This document shows positions 1-7,690 of a stretch of 16,024 nucleotides of DNA, piece after piece; position 1 is the first letter of the stretch; each line of letters begins with the position of its first letter. Source of the DNA: Acidimicrobiia bacterium (lineage in GTDB: Bacteria; Actinomycetota; Acidimicrobiia; Spongiisociales; SHLN01); contig JABDOU010000148.1 in assembly GCA_013043085.1 (NCBI GenBank), positions 1-16,024 on the forward strand, written 5' to 3'. A program made the position numbers and the translations under genes. Under the pieces are notes generated by a model, which worked only from the letters and a program-made list of their open reading frames with translations, was not told the DNA's origin and did not search any database.

Positions 1-2
1 GG

Positions 3-737
3 AGTGTCACAGCTCGCACAACCGAGCCGTACGTTCGCGACACAATCGTGGATCGAGAGCTCGAGACGACGCTCGTTGTTGACGCATCGGCCTCTATGGA
101 TTTCGGCACGACAGATCATACAAAGCGTGACCTGCTGGTTGAGGGTGCGGCGGCGATGGGATTCCTGGCAACGAAGGGCAGCGGGAGCCGTATCGGGCTC
201 GTGGTTGGCCGCGGCGATGAGTTCGAGTTCGTACCTCATCGGGGAGGCCGACCGCATCTGTACGCAGTCCTGAGGAACCTGGAGACCGGTCCGGAAGGTG
301 TCGGCCCAACGGCGCTCGGGCCATTACTCAGGCACGCCGGAAGGTTGGCAAAACGGCGCGGTTTCATGGTTGTCATCTCAGACTTCCTGGGCGATTCGAG
401 TTGGGTTCGCGAGCTCCGCGGCCTTTCGAGTCACCATGATGTCATGGCACTCGAGGTCGTTGACCCGCGTGAGATGGAACTGCCGGACGTTGGTCTCATC
501 ACCGTCGAGGATCCTGAGACCGGAGCCAGGAGGCTGGTCGACACGGGCAGGCCGGAAATCCGCCGGAGGTATGACGAAGCTGCGGCCCGGCAACGAGAGA
601 AGATTGCGAGTGGCATTCGGGGGGCGGGTGCCGACCACCTGCGGCTGCACACCGACACGGACTGGATCACCGATATCGTCAAACACGTGCTGGCGAGGCG
701 CCGACTCCGTAATGCGCGGCGGGTGTTCAGCCAATGA
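3..737 (+). CDS. DUF58 family protein (C-terminal part, 5' truncated by window edge)
   Basis: This is the C-terminal part of a DUF58 protein, a family encoded with MoxR AAA+ ATPases and VWA proteins in putative chaperone or stress operons. The frame is open from the first base. The leading bases read as the end of a Trp codon followed by SVTARTTEPYVRD, which matches the conserved DUF58 stretch before the domain's VWA-like core. A GTG at position 48 could be read as a start, but the conserved residues upstream of it show that the true start lies outside the window. The core follows at once: DASASMDFGT, a MIDAS-like DxSxS site at residues 27-31 of the in-window part, then VVISDFLG further on. 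The C-terminus is basic (ARRRLRNARR). It overlaps the next gene by 4 bases (ATGA), which indicates translational coupling. Family assignment is firm; the biochemical role is unknown. Confidence 0.9.
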   Translation, partial: SVTARTTEPYVRDTIVDRELETTLVVDASASMDFGTTDHTKRDLLVEGAAAMGFLATKGSGSRIGLVVGRGDEFEFVPHRGGRPHLYAVLRNLETGPEGVGPTALGPLLRHAGRLAKRRGFMVVISDFLGDSSWVRELRGLSSHHDVMALEVVDPREMELPDVGLITVEDPETGARRLVDTGRPEIRRRYDEAAARQREKIASGIRGAGADHLRLHTDTDWITDIVKHVLARRRLRNARRVFSQ

Positions 738-1693
738 ATGCGTTCGGAGTGGAGTTCATAGAACCGGGGCGGCTGTGGTTTCTCGTGATTCCCCTTGCGC
801 TTATGGCCGGTTATGTGTTTCAGGCCATGCGCCGATCTCAATATGCACTCAGGTTCACAAACCTGCAGTTGTTGGGTTCGGTTGCCCCGAACCAACCTGG
901 TTGGCGCCGCTACGTCCCGGCGGCTGCCTTCGTAGCGGGTTTGGTTGCGATCGTAGGAGCCGTTGCCGTACCGGCTATCGAGGTCGACGTCGAACGGGAG
1001 GTCTCCACGGTGATTCTGGCTCTCGATACCTCGATCTCGATGGAGGCCGAGGACATCCTGCCAAACCGATTGGAAGTCGCTCAGGCAGCAGCAATTGATT
1101 TTGTGGCAGACGTGCCTGCCGACGTGCGCCTCGGCCTCGTCACCTTCGCAGAAACTGCGATCGTGGCCGTGCCCCCGACAACCGAGCACGACAGGGTCTC
1201 GGCTGCCATCTCGCGCGCCCAGCTACGACCTGGTACAGCGATCGGTGAAGCGTTGTATGCGTCGCTCGACATGATTGCGGGTGAGCAAGCGCTCTTTGGC
1301 TCCGATATTCCGGCGTCAATTGTGATCCTCTCCGATGGCGAGACGACTGTCGGACGGCCTGATGCGGAACCGGCCCGGTTGGCAGCAGACGCCGGGATCA
1401 CGATCTCGACCGTTGCCTTTGGGACCGATCAGGGCTCGATATTTTTTCAGGGACAATTTGTTCCGGTACCGCTGAACGAGTCGGCGTTGAGAAATCTGGC
1501 TGAGATCGGCGGCGGACAATTCTTCGAAGCCGGTTCGGCTGACGAGCTCGCGACCATCTTCGACACGCTCAGTACGTCGGTTGGCGTCGAGACCGAACTA
1601 GAAGAAATCACCGACCTCTTCGCCGCTGTCGGGCTTCTTTTGGTGGCTCTTGGCGGAGCATTCTCTCTCGTATGGGGATCACGCCTCCCATAA
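734..1693 (+). CDS. Membrane-anchored VWA domain protein (BatA-like)
   Basis: A 319-residue von Willebrand factor A protein of the BatA / aerotolerance-operon type. The N-terminus fits the BatA N-terminal domain: FIEPGRLWFLVIPLALMAGY gives a first membrane segment (about residues 12-30), and a second lies at about 61-80. A VWA domain follows (about 92-280) with a complete MIDAS: D98-x-S100-x-S102, T168 in RPGTAIGEAL, and D201 in ILSDGET. A last membrane segment is at about 295-313. The VWA domain should therefore sit between membrane segments, probably outside the cytoplasm, and bind a divalent metal and a partner protein. Its ATG lies inside the stop of the DUF58 gene (ATGA overlap). Actinobacterial homologues sit in MoxR-DUF58-VWA clusters, and the MoxR gene is expected just left of this window. 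The substrate is unknown. Confidence 0.9.
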   Translation: MNAFGVEFIEPGRLWFLVIPLALMAGYVFQAMRRSQYALRFTNLQLLGSVAPNQPGWRRYVPAAAFVAGLVAIVGAVAVPAIEVDVEREVSTVILALDTSISMEAEDILPNRLEVAQAAAIDFVADVPADVRLGLVTFAETAIVAVPPTTEHDRVSAAISRAQLRPGTAIGEALYASLDMIAGEQALFGSDIPASIVILSDGETTVGRPDAEPARLAADAGITISTVAFGTDQGSIFFQGQFVPVPLNESALRNLAEIGGGQFFEAGSADELATIFDTLSTSVGVETELEEITDLFAAVGLLLVALGGAFSLVWGSRLP

Positions 1694-1702
1694 CGGAACG
1701 TT

Positions 1703-3520
1703 GTGGCTCGTCATAGATCCGAACTACGTTCTGAGTTGACGAACCAGCAGGAGGGTCGCATTCCCCCGAACGACATACACCAAACCGGATTCTCGGACGT
1801 CGAAACCGCAATCGCCGGCCTCGCGACCCGGATCGCAGGCGGAGACCACCGGGGCGCCACTGTGAGCCTGGGTGCGCTGAGAGCGGCGTGGCGGAGAGAT
1901 CCTGCGACGTTCACGCCCGAATCTGTCGATCATCTTCGGAGGCTCTCGGTGACCCTCTCGCAGGTCCGAAGTTCCGCCATCAACGACGAGCTGGACGCGA
2001 CATTTGGTTTCTCGGCTTTTCGTCCGGGTCAGCGGGAGATCATTGAGGCCATCGTCGCCGGAACCGATTGCATCGGGATCATGCCGACCGGTGCCGGCAA
2101 GTCTTTGACCTACCAACTGGCGGCGCGAATTCTGGGCGGCCTGACACTCGTGGTGTCTCCTCTGATTGCACTGATGAAGGACCAAGTCGATGGACTTACC
2201 GAAGTCGGGATCTCAGCAACCTATTTGAACTCGAGCCTCACGAACTCCGAACGATCAGAACGTGTTGCGAACATGAGAAACGGCGCGTTTGAGCTGGTCT
2301 ACGCCGCCCCCGAGGGGCTGGACGGATCTGTGGGTGCTGCACTCGGCGGTCTCGATCTGAGCCTGATTGCGGTTGACGAGGCTCACTGCATCAGCCAATG
2401 GGGACACGATTTTCGACCTTCGTATCGGAATTTGGCGGGGCTGAAATCTCGATACCGGGTGCCGATTCTCGCCTTGACCGCCACGGCTACCAAAGAGGTC
2501 ACGGAGGACATCGTTCGCCAGCTCGATCTTCAAGAGCCGGCTCGGTTTCGCGGTTCGTTTTTTCGACCGAACCTGAACATCGCCGTGTACAAAAAAGGCG
2601 ATCACGACGGTCGTACGATCAAAGTGCGCGAGTCGATTCTCAAGATCTGTCGCTCGCGGCCCGGTGATAGTGGAATTGTCTACACGCTGTCTCGAAAGGC
2701 CGCCGAGAGCACGACCGAGTACCTCGTCAAGAAAGGGGTGACGGCCCTGCCGTACCACGCAGGGATGAACGCCGAGGAGCGGACCATGGTCCAAGACGCA
2801 TTTATTCGCGATGAGGTCGATGTGATCTGCGCAACTGTCGCCTTCGGAATGGGTATCGACAAATCGAATGTCCGGTACGTCATCCACCGGGATATGCCGA
2901 AGTCGATTGAGGGCTACTACCAGGAGATCGGCCGGGCAGGACGTGACGGTCTGGCCTCCGATTGCATCCTGTTCTACTCATGGGCCGATGTCATGAGCCT
3001 CGAGCGGATGACAAACGGCTCGACGGCCTCCTTCCATTCTCGGCAAGCGCGCGCAATGTACAACTGGGCCGAGCGCGAGCATTGTCGGCATCGAGGTGTG
3101 GTCAGGTACTTCGGAGAAGATATGGACGATTGTTCGGTGGCATGTGACTTCTGCACCGGAGACGATCTTCTGGCCATCGGCACCGGCGCGAGGCCACAAC
3201 GGTCGAACGCGGTGGGGTCCGGCGAGCAGAACGCCCTGGCGAGATCGGCAACGACGCGGGTTGCGACGGCTTCTGATGTCGATGACATCCGGGAGACGGT
3301 GCTGTTTCAAGCTTTGCGGACGCTGAGAAAAGAACTGGCTGACGCCCGCGAGGTTCCTGCATTCGTTGTGTTCAGTGATGCCACGCTGGTCGACATGACG
3401 CGAGCCGAACCCCGCTCAGAAGAAGAGTTCCTCGCCATCAACGGCGTTGGGCCCAAGAAGCTCGAAACGTATGGGAAAGAATTTCTGGAAGTCATAGGGT
3501 CTTGCCTTCGCGACGCCTGA
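1703..3520 (+). CDS. recQ: RecQ-family ATP-dependent DNA helicase with HRDC domain, no winged helix
   Basis: Superfamily 2 3'-5' DNA helicase of 605 residues. Visible motifs, in order: motif 0 FGFSAFRPGQ (101-110), Walker A MPTGAGKS (127-134), DEAH box (225-228) followed by CISQWGHDFRPSY, motif III ALTATAT, the second RecA domain with YHAGMNAEER and ATVAFGMGIDK, and motif VI QEIGRAGRDG (407-416). The RQC zinc site is C461, C477, C481, C484. An HRDC-like domain ends the protein (about 527-603), with INGVGPKKLETYG. Only some 40 residues separate the zinc site from HRDC, so the roughly 100-residue winged helix of E. coli RecQ appears to be missing. About 98 residues of unrecognised, mostly helical sequence precede motif 0. 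The GTG start at 1703 has a weak Shine-Dalgarno; a strong AGGAGGG at 1749-1755 lies inside the frame with no standard start just after it, so the exact N-terminus is uncertain. It starts 9 bases after the VWA gene. Confidence 0.92.
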   Translation: MARHRSELRSELTNQQEGRIPPNDIHQTGFSDVETAIAGLATRIAGGDHRGATVSLGALRAAWRRDPATFTPESVDHLRRLSVTLSQVRSSAINDELDATFGFSAFRPGQREIIEAIVAGTDCIGIMPTGAGKSLTYQLAARILGGLTLVVSPLIALMKDQVDGLTEVGISATYLNSSLTNSERSERVANMRNGAFELVYAAPEGLDGSVGAALGGLDLSLIAVDEAHCISQWGHDFRPSYRNLAGLKSRYRVPILALTATATKEVTEDIVRQLDLQEPARFRGSFFRPNLNIAVYKKGDHDGRTIKVRESILKICRSRPGDSGIVYTLSRKAAESTTEYLVKKGVTALPYHAGMNAEERTMVQDAFIRDEVDVICATVAFGMGIDKSNVRYVIHRDMPKSIEGYYQEIGRAGRDGLASDCILFYSWADVMSLERMTNGSTASFHSRQARAMYNWAEREHCRHRGVVRYFGEDMDDCSVACDFCTGDDLLAIGTGARPQRSNAVGSGEQNALARSATTRVATASDVDDIRETVLFQALRTLRKELADAREVPAFVVFSDATLVDMTRAEPRSEEEFLAINGVGPKKLETYGKEFLEVIGSCLRDA

Positions 3521-3544
3521 GGGCCAGACTTGGCTCTGTCAGGC
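3515..3544 (+). terminator. Hairpin over the recQ stop codon, possible terminator
   Basis: GCCTGA (3515-3520, which includes the recQ stop) pairs with TCAGGC (3539-3544), and AGGGCCA pairs with TGGCTCT inside it. The result is a stem of about 12 pairs with one G-U-type pair, a two-base bulge and the loop GACT. No T-run follows, so this would be a weak or Rho-dependent terminator, or an mRNA 3'-end stabiliser. Confidence 0.4.
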
Positions 3545-3622
3545 CGTCAGAGCACGTCCGGCAGGCGAGGGTGAAGCACGATGCTCCTCCTCCATTACCT
3601 TCAATCGCGGGCCGGGCGACAT

Positions 3623-3663
3623 ACCGTGTAGACCAACACCGTGTAGACCAATACCGTGTAGAC
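3623..3663. repeat. Three tandem copies of a 15-bp unit
   Basis: The unit ACCGTGTAGACCAAY occurs at 3623-3637 and 3638-3652, with a third partial copy at 3653-3663. The period is exactly 15 bp and the shared core is ACCGTGTAGAC. The inner octamer GTGTAGAC is nearly self-complementary (GTsTAsAC). The array ends 56 bases before the start of the secreted DUF3048 gene, in the only non-coding gap between it and recQ. It could be a multi-site operator or a simple slippage repeat; the sequence alone cannot say which. Confidence 0.85.
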
Positions 3664-3719
3664 GAGACGTATCGGACCATCCATCCCGGACACGGCTGAC
3701 CAACCCCATCGGAAGTCAT

Positions 3720-5447
3720 ATGCCACGATTCTCAGCGCCCACCCGCCTTGCTTTGATCGCAATGCTTGCGGTCGCCGTATCCCAGATCGGGGCGACTGCC
3801 TCTGCGCAAGGAGCAGAGGAGCCGCCTGCGCCGCTCAGTCCCGATCAGGTTCTGATGGTCGAACCAAACGGGTGTTGGCACGTGCCCGGCCTCGGTGAGT
3901 ACAGCTTCGCCTACGGGAATCCGGGCGATGTGCCGCTTATGGGCGATTGGGATGGTGACGGCTTTGACTCGCCCGGCATGTACCGGCCGTCGACCGGATT
4001 CGTCTATTTGAGCAACATCCTGCCCCCAAACGGGGGAGTGGGGGTGGCGGACCCGTCGTTGACGTTCTTCTATGGCATTGCCGGAGACAAGATCTTTGTG
4101 GGTGACTGGGATGGCGATGGAACTGACACACTCGGCCTTCTCCGCAACGGACGGGTGTTCCTGTCGAACGTCAATGCCACGACCTCGGCAACTCAGGAGT
4201 TCTGGTTTGGCGAGCTCGAGGACGTGCCGTACGGAGGAGACCCCGATGGCGACGGCACCGATGGAATCATTCTCTATCGCCCCTCGACGGGATTCGTCTA
4301 CTACACCGATCAGATCCGCCCCGGTGACGTAGCTCGCACAGACGGAGACTTCTTTTTCGGGAACCCCAACGACCGATTCGTTGCAGGCGATTGGGATGGC
4401 GATGACGCCGAATCTGCCGGCGTGTTCCGTTCGCGGTCTGCGACGATTTTTCTCAACAACCGGCTCCAGACCTCGCCTGCAGACGAATCAATTCAACTCG
4501 CCTGGGGGTCGTGGGACTGGACTCCCGTCGCAGGCCACTTGGACCCACGACCCGTTGCGTCAGAGACCTCCTGTCGCGGCAAGCGTTCCCCCCTCACCGG
4601 ATCACCGAAGGTCAACCTCACGAACCAGGTACTCATAGCCAAACTCTCAAATGCACGCAAGGGCCGACCGCAGGAGGGCATCAACGACGCCGATATGGTG
4701 ATGGAGGTCATCGTCGAAGGGGGTGTAGGGCGCTGGCTGGCGTTTTATCAGACCCGGTATCCAGCAATCGTCGGACCACTACGCAGCGTTCGCGAGGTTG
4801 ATGCCAAACTGATCAAGCCTTTCGACGCTCGCATCCTCACGAGTGGTGGGCCCAGGATCGTTCGGGATGCGGTCGCTGCAGTCGCGGTGTACGAAGGAGA
4901 TGGAACGATCCCTGGCTATTTCCGGCAGGGCTGGCGTCCCAAGGTCTACGACCTGATGTACGACGTTTCCCGGTTACCGGACCTCGGCTGGAGCGGGACG
5001 CCGGCCCCTGTTTGGACTTTTGATACGGCCCGACCAACCGGCGGTCAGCCCGCCTCTCAGGTGACGGTCAATCAGTCGATTGCCAACATCGGTGTATGGA
5101 CTTACGACCCGGATTCAGGCACCTATTTACGGTCCCAGGGCGGACGGGCCCTCAATGACGTCGCAGGTGTGCGTATCACGGCCGACACCATCGTTGTTGT
5201 GTACGTCGAACAAATCGACACAGGTCGGCGCGACTCGGTGGGTTCCGTCGTACCCGACTACATAGTGGCCGGAAGCGGACAAGCTGTCGTGATTCGCGAT
5301 GGCCGGGCTTATCCCGGGACCTGGGTTCGGGAGACGACGGCCGAGCATTTGACGCTGCTCGACTGGTCCGGTCAGGAATTGCCGATGCGTCCTGGCCGCA
5401 CCTGGGTTCACATCACACCGGAGTCGGGCTCGGCGTTCTGGAGCTGA
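3720..5447 (+). CDS. Secreted DUF3048 (YerB-like) protein with N-terminal Asp-rich FG-GAP-like repeats
   Basis: A 575-residue exported protein. The first 30 residues form a signal peptide with cleavage likely after ASAQ or nearby; there is no lipobox. From about residue 45 to 275 there are four or five repeats built on GDWDGDGxDxxGxYRPSTGxVYLSN (clear at 75-99, 128-150, 173-196 and 223-247, degenerate near 269). The DxDxDG loops are typical of calcium-binding propeller blades such as FG-GAP/VCBS. From about 290 onward the sequence matches DUF3048: PLTG, INDADMVMEVIVEGGVGR, then YPAIVGPLRSVREVD, with the C-terminal half continuing to the end. DUF3048 is known from Bacillus lipoprotein YerB; its function is not established. 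The ATG at 3720 has a weak GGAAG site 4 bases upstream. The gene stands alone, preceded by the 15-bp repeats and converging on the fad genes. Adhesion or envelope maintenance is speculative. Confidence 0.88.
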   Translation: MPRFSAPTRLALIAMLAVAVSQIGATASAQGAEEPPAPLSPDQVLMVEPNGCWHVPGLGEYSFAYGNPGDVPLMGDWDGDGFDSPGMYRPSTGFVYLSNILPPNGGVGVADPSLTFFYGIAGDKIFVGDWDGDGTDTLGLLRNGRVFLSNVNATTSATQEFWFGELEDVPYGGDPDGDGTDGIILYRPSTGFVYYTDQIRPGDVARTDGDFFFGNPNDRFVAGDWDGDDAESAGVFRSRSATIFLNNRLQTSPADESIQLAWGSWDWTPVAGHLDPRPVASETSCRGKRSPLTGSPKVNLTNQVLIAKLSNARKGRPQEGINDADMVMEVIVEGGVGRWLAFYQTRYPAIVGPLRSVREVDAKLIKPFDARILTSGGPRIVRDAVAAVAVYEGDGTIPGYFRQGWRPKVYDLMYDVSRLPDLGWSGTPAPVWTFDTARPTGGQPASQVTVNQSIANIGVWTYDPDSGTYLRSQGGRALNDVAGVRITADTIVVVYVEQIDTGRRDSVGSVVPDYIVAGSGQAVVIRDGRAYPGTWVRETTAEHLTLLDWSGQELPMRPGRTWVHITPESGSAFWS

Positions 5448-5476
5448 CCGGGATGTCGGGGTATGCCGTATCCCGG
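5448..5476. terminator. Inverted repeat right after the DUF3048 stop, possible bidirectional terminator
   Basis: CCGGGAT (5448-5454) pairs with ATCCCGG (5470-5476). An inner CGG/CCG pairing (5457-5459 with 5466-5468) shortens the loop. It begins at the base after the stop codon and lies in the 74-base gap between convergent genes. There is no clear T-run on either side, so Rho-independent action is uncertain. Confidence 0.45.
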
Positions 5477-5521
5477 TCGATCGCATTGCCGCAGACCGAT
5501 CGGGTACGTTTCTGGTGCGAG

Positions 5522-7690
5522 CTACTCGCTAAACGGTTTTCCCGACTTTGCGTGCTTCTTGAGCAGCTTGGCCGGCTTGAATCGTTCACCGTGCTTTTCT
5601 TCGAGCCGTTCAAGCTGGGCAACGACTGTGGCTGCTCCGAGACGATCGATGGTATGGAACGGACCTCCTCGGAAGGGTGGGTAGCCCAATCCGAACACAG
5701 CGCCGATATCGCCATCACGGGCTGATCGCAGCACTCCTTCTTCGAGGCACCGAACGGCTTCGTTGATCATCACCAGGGAACACCGTCGTTGGATGACGTC
5801 CTTGGGAATGACTCGGCGAGTGTTGGAGCCGATCAGCTGGTAGATGGATTCGTCGGGACCCTTGCGCTTGCCCTTGTCGTACATGTAGAAACCTCTGCCA
5901 TTCTTACGACCGAGACGGTCGTCCTTCGCGACAGCCTCGAGAGCGGGCGGGGCCGCCATGCGCTCGCCGAAGGCGGCAACCATGATCGGAGCGATCTTGG
6001 CCCCTACATCTATGCCGACTTCATCGCTCAGCAACACCGGCCCGACGGGAAATCCCCAATCCGTCATCGCATTGTCAATTGCATCGATGGCAACCCCTTC
6101 GTCAAGCATCCACATGGCCTCGGTTGTGTACGGTGCAATGATCCGGCTCGTGTAAAACCCGGTTCCGTCATTGACGACGATCACCGTTTTCCCCTGTTTC
6201 TGGCCAAATCGCACGCAGGTGGCAGTGACCCAATCTGCGGTTTTTTCGGTGACGATCACCTCGAGAAGCGGCATCTTCTCCACGGGAGAGAAGTAATGCA
6301 TTCCGATGACATTCTCCGGACGTTTGCCGACCTCAGCAATGGCTGCGATGGGAATCGAAGACGTGTTGCTGGCAAAGACCGTGTCTTTGCTTGTGATCTC
6401 TTCGATCGTCTTCAGTACCGATTGTTTGAGTTCGAGATCCTCGGGAACGGCTTCAATGACCAGGTCCACATTGTCGAAACCATCCCACTGCGCAGATCCG
6501 GTCACCCGTTGCATCGTGGCTGAGGCCTCGCTCTCGCTGAGTCGTCTCCGGCTACGTTGTCCTTCCACGTATCGGTTGACGTATCCCATCGCCCGGCCGA
6601 CGGCTGCTGTGTCTATCTCCTTGAAGCGGACAGGTATACCGGCTTTCACGGCGGTGACCGCCGCTATACCGCCGCCCATGAGCCCGCCACCGACCATCCC
6701 GATTTTGGTGATTGACCGCGGCTCAACGTTCTTGCCCTTTACGCCGAGATCTTTCTTGAGCGCAGATGTACCCAAGAACAAGGAAATCAAAGCTTTGGCT
6801 TCTGGCGAGACGACCAGTTGGCCGAAGGCCTTGATCTCGGCCCGATTTCCAGCTTCGATGCCCTGCTCGAATCCCGTCTTGATGACCTCGAGCGCTGCGA
6901 TTGCGGCGGGATAGTTGCCACCGGTCTCCTCGAGCATCGCTTCTTCAGCCTTGTTCCAGATCAGTTTCCGACCGAGGGGATTGTCTTCGAGCGCCAGCTG
7001 TTTCAGATGATCGGCGTCTGCAAAGGCGCGTAATCTTTCGAGTCCTGTTTTTGGCTCCTCGGCGGCAGTCAATTCGAGCGCACGTTTGTGCGCCGTTGCT
7101 ACCAGCACCTCTTTCGGCACCACCTCGTCCGCCAGGCCGATCGCTTTGGCCTTGCGTCCCCGTACCGACCGACCCGTGAGAATCAGGTCGAGTCCGGTTG
7201 ACAATCCCACGAGCCGTGGCAGGCGCTGGGTGCCGCCCGCGCCAGGTATCAATCCGAGCTTTATCTCGGGTTGCCCGAGCTCAGTGATCGGATCGTCTGT
7301 GATGATTCGATAGGAGCATGCCAAAGCAAGTTCGCATCCGCCCCCGAGGGCAGGTCCGTGAATTGCCGCGACGACCGGTTTGTTGCGCCGCTTGTGCAGA
7401 TTCTCCAACCGGTTGAACAACGTATGGCCACTGGTGGCTGCGGCTTCGGCGCTCTCGACCGAGTCAATGGTTTCAAGCCATTTGATGTCGGCTCCCGCCA
7501 TAAACCCGGTCGGCTTGGCGGAACCGATGACGACGGCCCGGATCTCATCATTCGTCTCGAGATCATCGAGGATGGCGATCAGATCCTGCATGAGGTCAGG
7601 TCCCATGGTATTCATCGGTTGGTCGGCCCGATCGATGACCACGGTGGCGACACCGGCATTGATATCGTATGTGAAGTGGGTCAGTTCCAT
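5522..7690 (-). CDS. fadJ: Fused enoyl-CoA hydratase / 3-hydroxyacyl-CoA dehydrogenase (FadJ/FadB type)
   Basis: The 722-residue multifunctional alpha subunit of fatty-acid beta-oxidation. It hydrates 2-enoyl-CoA and then oxidises the 3-hydroxyacyl-CoA with NAD+. The N-terminal crotonase domain (about 1-190) shows MAGADIKW, HGPALGGGCELALAC and GQPEIKLGLIPGAGGTQRLP; E120 and E142 fit the two catalytic glutamates. A linker of about 130 residues leads to the Rossmann domain with GMVGGGLMGGGIAA (331-344), SNTSSIPI, and GMHYFSPVEKMPLLEV, where H465 fits the catalytic histidine. The C-terminal dehydrogenase domain follows. Length agrees with FadB/FadJ (about 715-730). The frame is open to 7915, but those extra 75 codons are Arg/His-rich and antiparallel to nothing conserved; they overlap the thiolase end. 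The ATG at 7690 shares one base with the thiolase stop (TGATG), so translation should be coupled. Confidence 0.95.
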   Translation of the reverse strand: MELTHFTYDINAGVATVVIDRADQPMNTMGPDLMQDLIAILDDLETNDEIRAVVIGSAKPTGFMAGADIKWLETIDSVESAEAAATSGHTLFNRLENLHKRRNKPVVAAIHGPALGGGCELALACSYRIITDDPITELGQPEIKLGLIPGAGGTQRLPRLVGLSTGLDLILTGRSVRGRKAKAIGLADEVVPKEVLVATAHKRALELTAAEEPKTGLERLRAFADADHLKQLALEDNPLGRKLIWNKAEEAMLEETGGNYPAAIAALEVIKTGFEQGIEAGNRAEIKAFGQLVVSPEAKALISLFLGTSALKKDLGVKGKNVEPRSITKIGMVGGGLMGGGIAAVTAVKAGIPVRFKEIDTAAVGRAMGYVNRYVEGQRSRRRLSESEASATMQRVTGSAQWDGFDNVDLVIEAVPEDLELKQSVLKTIEEITSKDTVFASNTSSIPIAAIAEVGKRPENVIGMHYFSPVEKMPLLEVIVTEKTADWVTATCVRFGQKQGKTVIVVNDGTGFYTSRIIAPYTTEAMWMLDEGVAIDAIDNAMTDWGFPVGPVLLSDEVGIDVGAKIAPIMVAAFGERMAAPPALEAVAKDDRLGRKNGRGFYMYDKGKRKGPDESIYQLIGSNTRRVIPKDVIQRRCSLVMINEAVRCLEEGVLRSARDGDIGAVFGLGYPPFRGGPFHTIDRLGAATVVAQLERLEEKHGERFKPAKLLKKHAKSGKPFSE

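Noticed and set aside
298..1098. A 266-codon plus-strand ORF in another frame of the DUF58-VWA region
   Set aside because: It crosses the DUF58/VWA junction out of frame, with Arg/Ser/Gly-rich sequence typical of frame shadows.
431..1189. A 252-codon minus-strand ORF opposite the DUF58 and VWA genes
   Set aside because: It spans two real genes on the other strand and shows no domain; shadow frame.
3623..3663. CRISPR array
   Set aside because: The 15-bp units are directly adjacent with no spacers and there are no cas genes; it is a short tandem repeat.
3502..3699. A 65-codon plus-strand ORF running through the 15-bp repeats
   Set aside because: It overlaps the recQ end, has no ribosome site, and its repeated peptide simply reflects a DNA period divisible by three.
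5789..6523. A 244-codon plus-strand ORF inside fadJ
   Set aside because: It is antisense to the dehydrogenase half of fadJ, which has intact motifs. The His/Asp-rich translation has no family features.
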